This document shows positions 1 to 6,002 of a DNA stretch of 9,410 nucleotides, one piece after another (within the stretch, counting starts at the first letter, position 1; every line of letters starts with the position of its first letter). A program made the translations under genes and the position numbers. Origin of the DNA: Nitrospirota bacterium (lineage in GTDB: Bacteria > Nitrospirota > 9FT-COMBO-42-15 > HDB-SIOI813). The stretch is taken from the NCBI GenBank assembly GCA_016234155.1, contig JACRGZ010000136.1, forward strand, positions 1 to 9,410, given 5' to 3'. The notes beneath the pieces were generated by a model. That model was given only the letters and a program-made list of their open reading frames with translations. It had not been told where the DNA came from and made no database searches.

Positions 1-35
1 ATTTGTGGGTAGTCTCAATTTTGAAGCTATTATAT

Positions 36-155
36 CCCCCCTCCCTTGACGGGAGGGGGTTAGGGGGTGGGTGAATTGGACTGTAATATCAAGGTGTTAA
101 AATTTAGTTCCCCCTCCCCTCAATCCCCTCCCGCAAGGGGAGGGGAGGTTAAGGA
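36..155. repeat. C/G-rich double palindromic intergenic repeat
   Basis: Two adjacent C-rich/G-rich palindromes: a run of C with CTCCC is followed by its complement GGGAGGGGG (36-59), and CCCCTCCC-GCAA-GGGGAGGGG lies further right (about 125-146). Each can form a GC-rich hairpin. On the plus strand, 51-71 holds four G-tracts of at least three G with loops of 1, 3 and 1 bases, a classical G-quadruplex pattern. The composition resembles the repeat at 1625-1702, suggesting a dispersed genomic family rather than a terminator of one gene; neither palindrome is followed by a clear T-run. The minus-strand small ORF at 97-228 reads into it. Confidence 0.7.
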
Positions 156-228
156 TTGAATGTACCCACTTTTTTGTCGCAGACCCAGTATATTTCTGAT
201 CAAAATAAATAGTATCAAACATGCCCAT
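97..228 (-). pseudogene. Truncated small ORF fused to a repeat (43 codons)
   Basis: An ATG at 228 is preceded by a good Shine-Dalgarno (GGAGG, 9 bases upstream) and opens a 43-codon frame beginning MGMFDTIYFDQKYTG. From memory, this resembles the start of small uncharacterised bacterial proteins in which MGMFDT-I-F is soon followed by a CxxC zinc motif; that motif is absent here. From about residue 23 the frame runs through the C/G-rich repeat and gives low-complexity Pro/Gly/Arg sequence before stopping at 97-99. The start overlaps the end of the AbiEi-like relic by 14 bases, the spacing of a coupled gene pair. I read it as the 5' end of a small gene cut off by the repeat. It could instead be a chance frame with a good ribosome site. 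Confidence 0.35.
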
Positions 229-476
229 TTTGTATATCCTCCAGATAACGAATCAATTTTGACTTTGCCGGTCCCATATAGAGAAAATCGAGGAGCGCCT
301 TTTCTGGTGTTGCCATCTTGATTCCAAACTTGCCGACCGGTTCATTGCCAAAGAAAAATGCCAAAGAAAAATGATAGATTAATATGATGTATCGAGAAAG
401 TCCCCGGCGATGTCTTGAAGATATGCGTTCTTGCGAGAGAAACGGAATATGTAATTGCGGGGACCTGAGAAATCAT
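215..476 (-). pseudogene. AbiEi-family antitoxin relic (type IV TA), frameshifted
   Basis: Minus-strand translation from an ATG at 476 gives VPAITYSVSLARTHIF, GTFSIHHINLS, then after a frame change FFFGNEPVGKFGIK and MATPEKALLDFLYMGP, ending at TGA 215-217. The block (I/M)ATPEKALLDFLY is the signature I associate with AbiEi-type antitoxin/regulator proteins of type IV toxin-antitoxin systems, and the GxFSxHHI block before it also fits. The frame change coincides with a 13-bp tandem duplication (347-372); removing one copy joins the two frames into an uninterrupted 82-codon reading. The N-terminal winged-helix part expected upstream is not readable: a stop lies in frame just before the ATG and possible remnants to about 519 are in other frames. 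No nucleotidyltransferase toxin (AbiEii) is present in the window. A dead fragment of an accessory defence gene; family call from recalled motifs only. Confidence 0.6.
347..372. repeat. 13-bp tandem duplication inside the antitoxin relic
   Basis: GCCAAAGAAAAAT occurs twice head to tail (347-359 and 360-372) with no mismatch. Because 13 is not a multiple of three, it shifts the frame of the AbiEi-like fragment. Deleting one copy in silico restores a continuous reading across the junction, so the duplication is probably the inactivating lesion or an early one, of the type produced by replication slippage. Confidence 0.85.
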
Positions 477-519
477 GCCACAGATAGAAGATCAGAATAA
501 AGAGATGGAAGAAATAGCC

Positions 520-1608
520 TTACCTGCCCCTGCATGAGATATGCAATAATTCAGAAGCAAGGATAACCCTGTTCTTGCCGAGGCTTTTGGCCATATACAT
601 TGCCTGGTCCGCTAATCTTAGCAGCTCAGTCTCATCTCTTGAATGGTCAGGATATCCGGCAACACCAAAGCTTGCCGTGATCCTGAGCGATAGCCCTTCC
701 TCTGTAAGAAACGTATGTCTGTTTATATCCTGCTGAATCCTTTCGGCTATCCCGTAGGCCATCTCAACGGTGGTGTGAGGCAGTACAATGACAAACTCAT
801 CCCCCCCGTAGCGGGTTATGATATCAACATCTCTCAGACTGCTCACTAACATGCCGGCCACCTCCATAAGGGTCTTACTACCGATCAGATGACCATGCCT
901 GTCATTGACAAGCTTGAAGGAATCAAGATCTAAGAATATTACAGAAAATGTTGAATGATACCGTCTGCACCGCTTGACCTCAGTATCGAGGGCCCTGTAT
1001 AAGTATCTGAGATTAAACAACTTTGTCAGGTCATCAGTTATGGCAAGATTGGCCATCTTCTGATAGAGGTTCGACCGCTCTATGGCTATCGATGCCTGGT
1101 CAGCTAACTTTAGCATCAGCTCCATATCCTTTTTTGTAAAGGGCTTGCCATTCTTTTTGTTTATAATCTCCAGCACGCCGATTGTCTTCTTTTTGTTTAT
1201 AATGGGTACACTCAACACATTGTTGGGAGTAAACCCCTTGATAGCAGTAAGGTAATACGGGCAGCTCCGGTCATTTAATACATCCCTGATTATCAAGGGC
1301 TTTCCCATTTTAGCAACCTTCCCGGCTATACCCTCTCCAATCTTTAACCGCAACTCCTGTAACCCCGCCGGTTGATGACCCTTGGTCATAGCAAAATAGA
1401 GATCATCTCTCTCTTCATCTATGAGCAGGAGAGACCATGCCTCTGCTTTAACAAGCTTCTGGACATTTTCCATTATAATATCAAGCACTTTGTTTAATTC
1501 GAGGGTAGAGGTAAGGGCCTTTCCGACGTTTATAAAGATGGAGAGTTCTTTCTTTACCTCTTTAAGGATATTCCTTAGCTCTCTGTTTTCTTTCTTGAGG
1601 GCTTTCAT
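520..1608 (-). CDS. GAF-GGDEF diguanylate cyclase
   Basis: Predicted to make cyclic di-GMP from two GTP under control of an N-terminal sensor domain; cytoplasmic, as there is no signal peptide or membrane segment. From the ATG at 1608 (362 aa), residues 1-25 are charged and coiled-coil-like, about 26-180 form a GAF domain (LVKAEAWSLLLIDE, IGEGIAGKVA, VLSVPI, IGVLEIINK), and about 188-355 form the GGDEF domain. Catalytic features are intact: DDLTKLFN at 192-199, metal-binding Asp227 in FLDLDSFK, and GGDEF at 268-272. An RxxD inhibitory I-site (RDVD, 259-262) has the standard spacing, so product feedback is likely. A TTG at 1626 would add six residues but lies in the repeat edge with no well-spaced ribosome site; the ATG has only a weak AAAGG. 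It lies downstream of secA, separated by a double-hairpin repeat, so cotranscription is uncertain. The GAF ligand cannot be told. Confidence 0.93.
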   Translation of the reverse strand: MKALKKENRELRNILKEVKKELSIFINVGKALTSTLELNKVLDIIMENVQKLVKAEAWSLLLIDEERDDLYFAMTKGHQPAGLQELRLKIGEGIAGKVAKMGKPLIIRDVLNDRSCPYYLTAIKGFTPNNVLSVPIINKKKTIGVLEIINKKNGKPFTKKDMELMLKLADQASIAIERSNLYQKMANLAITDDLTKLFNLRYLYRALDTEVKRCRRYHSTFSVIFLDLDSFKLVNDRHGHLIGSKTLMEVAGMLVSSLRDVDIITRYGGDEFVIVLPHTTVEMAYGIAERIQQDINRHTFLTEEGLSLRITASFGVAGYPDHSRDETELLRLADQAMYMAKSLGKNRVILASELLHISCRGR

Positions 1609-1624
1609 TTGAGAATGACCTTTC

Positions 1625-1702
1625 AAATCCCCCCTTACCCCCCTTTTCTAAAGGGGGGAAACTAATTTCCCCCTTTAAAAAAGGGGGATTAAGGGGGATT
1701 TT
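1625..1702. repeat. C/G-rich double-hairpin repeat between secA and the cyclase
   Basis: Two hairpins in tandem: CCCCCCTTT (1638-1646) pairs with AAAGGGGGG (1650-1658), and CCCCCTTT (1669-1676) pairs with AAAGGGGG (1680-1687). An outer pair (AATCCCCCCTTA with TTAAGGGGGATT) encloses both, making the whole block one large palindrome. It starts about 17 bases upstream of the cyclase ATG and would sit in its leader. It has the look of a dispersed MITE-like or REP-like repeat and could reduce read-through from secA, but no proper T-tract terminator follows. Confidence 0.8.
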
Positions 1703-1775
1703 CATGCCCCTTTGTGAGTGGGAGTATTATCAATTACATTTCGGCAGAAATAGAAAGATTTTTTAGGGGAGTCTC

Positions 1776-4406
1776 TTACCCACCGCAACATTTTTTATAC
1801 TTTTTGCCGCTCCCGCAGGGGCAGGGGTCATTTCTTCCAACCTTTTTATCACTCCTCTGGGCAGGTTTCTGCTGGGATGGTTCTCCGCGGTTAAGGCTCA
1901 TCCTCTGGGGGGTGGGGGGGCGCCTCTGTTGAACAGGCTCTTCCTTTACAAGCTGGACCTTGAATAACCTCTCTACAGTGTCTGATTTTATACGGCTTAT
2001 CATGTCGTTAAACATCTCAAACCCTTCGCGCTTATACTCGATCAAGGGGTCCTTCTGACCATATCCCCTCAACCCTATACCCTCTTTCAGGTAGTCCATC
2101 GTAAGGAGATGGTCCTTCCAGTGGGTATCAACGACCTGGAGAAGTACCACCCTTTCTATCTGCCTCATTATCTCTGAGCCAAACTCACTCTCCTTGCCGT
2201 CATATGCCTTACGTATCTTCTCCATGAGCGTCTCTTTTAACCCCTCTACGCCGGTATTATTGAAATCTATCTCGCCATCATGGATTGCAAGAGAGAATTG
2301 TCTTAAGAGGGCCTCTTTCATGCCTTTTATATCCCACTCTTCTGAATATATATCCTTGCCGCAATATATTGACACGGTGTTATCAAGGATGTCCCCTGTC
2401 ATGTCAAATATTATATCTGTAAGTCCTTCCCCCTGAAGTATCTGCCTCCTCTGGCTGTATATGACCCCCCTCTGCTGGTTCATCACATCATCATACTCAA
2501 GGAGATGCTTCCTTATATCGAAGTTACGGGCCTCCACCTTCTTCTGGGCGTTCTCAATGGCCTTTGTAACCATCCTGTGTTCAATCGGGGTACCCTCTTC
2601 CATCCCCAGTTTATCCATCAGGCCGGCAATCCTCTCAGAGCCGAATATACGCATAAGGTCATCTTCTAAGGAGAGGTAAAAACGGGAAGAACCCGGGTCA
2701 CCCTGACGACCGGACCTCCCGCGAAGCTGATTGTCAATACGCCTTGCCTCATGTCTTTCCGAGCCTGTTATATGGAGCCCTCCCGATCTTATGACCTCTT
2801 CCTTTTCCTTTTCACAATGTACCTTAAACTCTTTATAAATCCTCTCTCTCTCCTCAGGGGGTAAATCCGGTTGGGCGGCAAAGGACTTTTTTGCAAGGAA
2901 ATCAGGGTTGCCACCGAGCAGAATATCTGTGCCGCGGCCGGCCATGTTGGTGGCTATAGTTACAACCCCCTTCCTCCCCGCCTGAGCCACTATCTCTGCC
3001 TCCATCTCATGATATTTTGCATTCAGGACTGTATGCTTGATCCCCTTTTTCTTTAGCAGGGATGAGAGCTTCTCAGACTTTTCAATAGATACCGTACCAA
3101 CTAATACAGGCTGTCCTTTCTGGTGCCTCTCTATTATCTCATCTACTATGGCATTAAACTTTTCCCTCTCTGACTTATATACCACATCCGAGTTGTCTTC
3201 ACGGATCATAGGCTTATTTGGCGGGATCACCACTACATCCAATTTATATATACTCTGAAATTCAGCGGCCTCTGTATCTGCCGTACCCGTCATTCCGGCC
3301 AATTTGTTATAAAGCCTGAAATAGTTCTGGAATGTGATGGATGCCAGCGTCTGATTTTCTTTGGCAATCTTTACATCTTCCTTTGCCTCAAGCGCCTGGT
3401 GGAGGCCGTCGCTATAGCGTCTTCCCGGCATAAGCCTTCCTGTAAATTCATCTACAATAAGGACCTCCCCACCTTTTACCACATAATCAACGTCAAGCTT
3501 AAACAGTGCATGTGCCCTCAGGGCCTGGACTACATGGTGGACCATGTCCATATTTGACATGTCATAAAGATTCCCAAGACCAAGCAGCCGCTCCACCTTT
3601 GCATTCCCCTCTTCTGTTAAGGCCACTGTCCGGGTCTTTTCCTCAATGGTGTAATCCTGTTCGTTCCTTAACTGGGGTATTATCCTATTTATCCTGGAAT
3701 ATTTATCCGTGGACTCTTCAGTAGGGCCTGATATTATAAGCGGTGTCCTCGCCTCATCGATCAAAATGCTGTCCACCTCGTCTACTATCGCATAGTTGAG
3801 TTCTCTCTGGACAAACATGGACGGATCAAACTTCATATTGTCCCGGAGGTAGTCAAAGCCAAACTCGTTATTGGTTCCATACACCACATCACATGCATAG
3901 GCAATCTGTCTATCCCTGTCATTTATGTCATGCTGGATAAGCCCGACAGTAAGGCCAAGGAACTTGTATATCTCACCCATCCACTGGCTGTCACGTTTTG
4001 CCAGGTAGTCATTTACCGTTATCACATGCACACCCCTGCCCGTTAAGGCATTAAGATACACCGGCAGTGTGGCAACCAATGTCTTACCTTCACCGGTCTT
4101 CATCTCCGCTATTTTGCCTTCATGCAGGACCACCCCTCCCAAAAGCTGCATATCAAAATGCCGCATAGAGAGGGTCCTCTTTGATGCCTCACGCACCACA
4201 GCAAATGCCTCAGGGAGTATATCCTCTAAGGTCTTGCCCGCGGAGACGGCTGAACGGAACTCGTCTGTCTTCTCTCTTAAAGCGCTATCGGAAAGTGAGG
4301 AAATGGAAGGCTCAAGGACATTTATGCCGTCCACGGCCTCCTGGAGACGTTTTAGTTCCCTTTCATTCTTTGTGCCTATTATTTTTTTAAAAAAATCACC
4401 AATCAT
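1776..4406 (-). CDS. secA: Preprotein translocase ATPase SecA
   Basis: Motor ATPase that pushes unfolded preproteins through SecYEG at the inner membrane. At 876 aa it is full length for the family. Visible motifs: Walker A MKTGEGKT (102-109), Walker B/DEVD (209-212) followed by SILIDEARTPLIISG, the helicase-like TNMAGRGTDILLGGNP (486-501), and the second nucleotide-binding block RIDNQLRGRSGRQGD (556-570). A Pro/Gln/Arg-rich linker leads to a C-terminal SEC-C zinc motif (857-876) with the CxC and CC pairs at 862/864 and 873/874, the site that binds SecB and lipid in relatives. The ATG at 4406 has AAGGA five bases upstream. Upstream lies an AT-rich palindromic repeat, so secA is probably expressed from its own promoter rather than with the glycosylase gene. 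No frameshift or missing motif was seen. Confidence 0.98.
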   Translation of the reverse strand: MIGDFFKKIIGTKNERELKRLQEAVDGINVLEPSISSLSDSALREKTDEFRSAVSAGKTLEDILPEAFAVVREASKRTLSMRHFDMQLLGGVVLHEGKIAEMKTGEGKTLVATLPVYLNALTGRGVHVITVNDYLAKRDSQWMGEIYKFLGLTVGLIQHDINDRDRQIAYACDVVYGTNNEFGFDYLRDNMKFDPSMFVQRELNYAIVDEVDSILIDEARTPLIISGPTEESTDKYSRINRIIPQLRNEQDYTIEEKTRTVALTEEGNAKVERLLGLGNLYDMSNMDMVHHVVQALRAHALFKLDVDYVVKGGEVLIVDEFTGRLMPGRRYSDGLHQALEAKEDVKIAKENQTLASITFQNYFRLYNKLAGMTGTADTEAAEFQSIYKLDVVVIPPNKPMIREDNSDVVYKSEREKFNAIVDEIIERHQKGQPVLVGTVSIEKSEKLSSLLKKKGIKHTVLNAKYHEMEAEIVAQAGRKGVVTIATNMAGRGTDILLGGNPDFLAKKSFAAQPDLPPEERERIYKEFKVHCEKEKEEVIRSGGLHITGSERHEARRIDNQLRGRSGRQGDPGSSRFYLSLEDDLMRIFGSERIAGLMDKLGMEEGTPIEHRMVTKAIENAQKKVEARNFDIRKHLLEYDDVMNQQRGVIYSQRRQILQGEGLTDIIFDMTGDILDNTVSIYCGKDIYSEEWDIKGMKEALLRQFSLAIHDGEIDFNNTGVEGLKETLMEKIRKAYDGKESEFGSEIMRQIERVVLLQVVDTHWKDHLLTMDYLKEGIGLRGYGQKDPLIEYKREGFEMFNDMISRIKSDTVERLFKVQLVKEEPVQQRRPPTPQRMSLNRGEPSQQKPAQRSDKKVGRNDPCPCGSGKKYKKCCGG

Positions 4407-4436
4407 AGTATCCTTCTCTACAAGCTTGGAAATTAA

Positions 4437-4464
4437 AGTTTAAATGACAAAATCCAAATGTCAA
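4437..4464 (-). promoter_or_regulatory. Candidate sigma70 promoter for secA
   Basis: On the minus strand a perfect TTGACA (4459-4464) is followed after 16 bases by TAAACT (4437-4442, 4 of 6 matches to TATAAT), about 30 bases before the secA ATG. The -35 box lies inside the AT-rich repeat, whose TTTGACATTTG units contain the hexamer several times, so the match may be coincidental. Confidence 0.35.
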
Positions 4465-4585
4465 ATAAAGTTCAAATTTCAAAATCCAAAGTTCAAATCA
4501 AATCATAATTTCAAATACCAAATGGCAAATTTGTCATTTGAGTTTTGACATTCATTTGAACTTTGAGCTTTGACATTTGACATTT
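4443..4585. repeat. AT-rich imperfect palindrome of CAAATGTCAAA-type units
   Basis: The block consists of variants of CAAATGTCAAA / AAAGTTCAAAT on the left and their complements on the right, centred on CAAATG-g-CAAATTTG-t-CATTTG (4519-4540). It can fold as a long weak hairpin. It separates secA from the upstream glycosylase gene and overlaps the last 34 bases of that gene, encoding its C-terminal 10 or so residues and its stop codon. It resembles in style, but is not identical to, the AT-rich palindrome at 9148-9266. Such blocks are commonly dispersed repeats; copy number cannot be judged from one window. Confidence 0.75.
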
Positions 4586-5253
4586 ACTGTAACATTTTTA
4601 CGGGGTTTATACAAATCATACTCAATGGGGCAATCGCTGCAAAAAGGGTTCTTTTTGCACAACTCCTTCCCCACCCTCACTATGAGGGCATGATATTCAT
4701 TATATAAATATGTATCTCCGGAAAGGCTTTTCATAAATAACTCCTGTATCTGATGGTAGGTAGCATCGGCAGGTATATATCCATGTCTTGAGAATATGCG
4801 TTTCGTATATGCATCCACCACAAAGATAGGATATTCTGCAGCATAAAGGAGGATAGAGTCTGCCGTCTCAGGCCCAATCCCATTTACATCAAGAAGCCTG
4901 TGTCTGAGTACCAGACCATCTTCCTTTAACATGCGGCCTAAATCCCCCCCATATTCGTTAAAGAGGAAAGAGAGGAAATTCCTGAGGCGCTTTGCCTTAA
5001 TATTGAAATATCCGGAGGATTTGATCAGCCTCGCAAGTATATCTGCCTGAGTATTGTAGAGTCCATGAGGGGTAAACCTGCCGGATTCTTTAAGCGAGGC
5101 TATAGCCTTTTCCACATTATCCCATGATGTATTCTGCGTCAGGATGGCGCCGATTATCACCTCAAACGGAGTCTCACCAGGCCACCAGTGCTGAGGGCCG
5201 AAGTGTTTAAACAAAGAATTATATATCTCTACAAGGTGGTTTCCCTTACCCAT
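4552..5253 (-). CDS. MagIII-like HhH-GPD DNA glycosylase (COG2231)
   Basis: A 233-aa protein of the endonuclease III superfamily, probably excising damaged bases in base-excision repair. HWWPGETPFEVIIGAILTQNT (22-42) and the helix-hairpin-helix LLDVNGIGPETADSI (120-134) match the COG2231 branch that includes Helicobacter MagIII, a 3-methyladenine glycosylase. The catalytic Asp is visible in VVDAYTKRIF (Asp147). The Lys that makes EndoIII bifunctional is Glu129 here, as in MagIII, which points to a monofunctional glycosylase without lyase activity. An iron-sulphur-like cysteine set is incomplete: Cys199, Cys205 and Cys208 have no fourth Cys at the usual spacing. The ATG at 5253 overlaps the end of cutA by 25 bases and lacks a clear ribosome site, suggesting translational coupling. 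The final residues (NVKCQSSKFK) are encoded by the AT-rich repeat. Substrate is inferred, not shown. Confidence 0.88.
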   Translation of the reverse strand: MGKGNHLVEIYNSLFKHFGPQHWWPGETPFEVIIGAILTQNTSWDNVEKAIASLKESGRFTPHGLYNTQADILARLIKSSGYFNIKAKRLRNFLSFLFNEYGGDLGRMLKEDGLVLRHRLLDVNGIGPETADSILLYAAEYPIFVVDAYTKRIFSRHGYIPADATYHQIQELFMKSLSGDTYLYNEYHALIVRVGKELCKKNPFCSDCPIEYDLYKPRKNVTVNVKCQSSKFK

Positions 5254-5558
5254 TTAAGATAATTGTCAGAGCCGCCAATAACAGGAATGGCTATGATCTC
5301 CGGTACACTGTAGCTGTGAATCTCTTTGACATAGCCTATTATATTATCAAGAAGGGCCTTTCTGCTCTTTGCTACAAGCAGCACCTCTGATTGCCGGTCA
5401 CTCTTCCCCTCCCAGAAAAAGAATGACTCAACTGAAGGGACAACATTGACGCAGGCCGCAAGGTGGTTCTCTACCAGGAAATTTGCAATCTTCTCACCCT
5501 CATCCATAGAACCGGCTGTTATAAGTACAACAATAAATTCCATATCTGAATCAACCAT
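5229..5558 (-). CDS. cutA: Divalent-cation tolerance protein CutA1
   Basis: A 109-aa protein of the CutA1 family: small, very stable trimers with a PII-like fold that bind divalent metals such as copper; the cellular role is poorly settled. Family blocks are present: VLITAGS-DEGEKIA near the start, HLAACVNVVPSVESFFFWEGK (32-52, with the conserved Cys36), EVLLVAKS, and the C-terminal SVPEIIAIPV-GGSDNYLKWV (84-104). Translation probably starts at the ATG at 5558, which has AAGG six bases upstream and overlaps the stop of the preceding small gene; an internal ATG five codons later matches the usual family start but has no ribosome site. Middle gene of an overlapping three-gene cluster. Confidence 0.95.
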   Translation of the reverse strand: MVDSDMEFIVVLITAGSMDEGEKIANFLVENHLAACVNVVPSVESFFFWEGKSDRQSEVLLVAKSRKALLDNIIGYVKEIHSYSVPEIIAIPVIGGSDNYLKWVRETTL

Positions 5559-5745
5559 CAGCGGCCTTATCCATTACCCCCTTCCCATCAAACTTCATAC
5601 ACTCCATACCAGAGGCCTGCTCTACAACCACATAAGGCATATCTTTTGACTTAAATCCCATTGCCTTACAACCCTTTGGGAAATTCTGGTCCCACGTTAC
5701 ATAAAAATACCTGCACTTAAAGCAATCAATCCTTTCCTTAATCAT
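5551..5745 (-). CDS. Conserved small four-cysteine protein (64 aa), function unknown
   Basis: A 64-residue acidic-to-neutral protein with cysteines at 8, 11, 26 and 49; the first pair is a CxxC (CFKC), so a small zinc-ribbon-like or iron-sulphur fold is plausible. The aromatic stretch RYFYVTWDQNFPKGCKAMGF and the PYVV block look constrained. I recall proteins of this type in Geobacter-like and Nitrospirota genomes, sometimes labelled uracil-DNA glycosylase without support, since it is far too short for that fold. Its stop overlaps the cutA start by 8 bases, so it is the first gene of the cluster with cutA and the glycosylase. The ribosome site is weak (AAAG). Only 11 bases separate the start codon from the heptad-arm element, so its leader and any promoter must be in or beyond that element. 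Confidence 0.8.
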   Translation of the reverse strand: MIKERIDCFKCRYFYVTWDQNFPKGCKAMGFKSKDMPYVVVEQASGMECMKFDGKGVMDKAADG

Positions 5746-5756
5746 CTTTAGTAAAT

Positions 5757-5940
5757 TACTGCAATTCAGACAGTAGACTTCAGACTTTAGACATCAGACT
5801 TTTCTGGGAATTTTTTCGTAGCTTTATATACAAGAAGAGTTAATTCATCTGCTAATTGCCACGCCTTTATTTTTGTGTAATCTCTCCCCATTTACTTCTC
5901 CTAAGTCTAATGTCTTTAGTCTATGGTCTACTGTCTGAAT
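5757..5940 (-). mobile_element. Heptad-arm inverted-repeat element, copy 1
   Basis: Read on the minus strand, a left arm (5940-5900) and a right arm (5803-5757) enclose about 96 bases. Over 40 aligned positions the right arm equals the reverse complement of the left at 32. Each arm is itself about five tandem 7-bp units: AGTCTGA, TGTCTAA, AGTCTGA, AGTCTAC, TGTCTGA on the right, with the complement in the left. The right end continues as ATTGCAGTA. The interior holds a ribosome site and the first 34 codons of a four-helix-bundle gene. A second copy lies at 9052-9340 in the opposite orientation with matching arms and different interior. No transposase and no obvious target duplication is seen; movement is inferred from the shared ends, not demonstrated. 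Confidence 0.7.
5787..5891 (-). pseudogene. Four-helix-bundle (S23-type) protein, N-terminal fragment, 34 codons
   Basis: ATG at 5891 with AGGAGA about eight bases upstream. The reading begins MGRDYTKIKAWQLADELTLL and continues VYKATKKFPEKSDV before TAA at 5787-5789. KxWQLADEL-xxLVYKxTKKFP is the first helix and loop of the four-helix-bundle family known from 23S rRNA intervening sequences (S23, TIGR02436; related in fold to Avd of diversity-generating retroelements). Whole proteins are about 115-130 aa; here the frame passes directly into the right heptad arm after FPE, so about three helices are missing. The neat ribosome site and undamaged start suggest a recent internal deletion rather than slow decay. 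Whether the short peptide is made is unknown. Confidence 0.75.
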
Positions 5941-5966
5941 CACAGAGTAACTTAATCCATTTTGTT

Positions 5967-5975
5967 TGCTATAAT
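5967..5975 (+). promoter_or_regulatory. Extended -10 promoter of the macrodomain gene
   Basis: TGC directly followed by TATAAT (5970-5975) is a full extended -10 element. The -35 region at the 17-base spacing (GTAACT, 5947-5952) matches the consensus at 3 of 6, as is usual for extended -10 promoters. Transcription would start near 5982, giving a leader of about 20 bases that contains GGGGAGG (5987-5993), nine bases before the ATG. It lies just outside the heptad-arm element. Confidence 0.7.
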
Positions 5976-6002
5976 AGCATAAAAGAGGGGAGGCGGGCAA
6001 TT

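Noticed and set aside
1625..1702. Rho-independent terminator of secA
   Set aside because: The hairpins are strong but lack a proper T-run in either direction and match the style of a dispersed repeat; they may slow transcription, but I would not call a terminator.
4069..4443. Plus-strand open frame of 124 codons
   Set aside because: Antisense shadow of the secA 5' end, with no ribosome site or family motifs; SecA is conserved through the region.
5856..6002. A 49-codon N-terminal extension of the macrodomain frame
   Set aside because: It runs through the heptad-arm element, has no ribosome site, and adds sequence absent from YmdB-like proteins. The ATG at 6003 has a ribosome site and a promoter.
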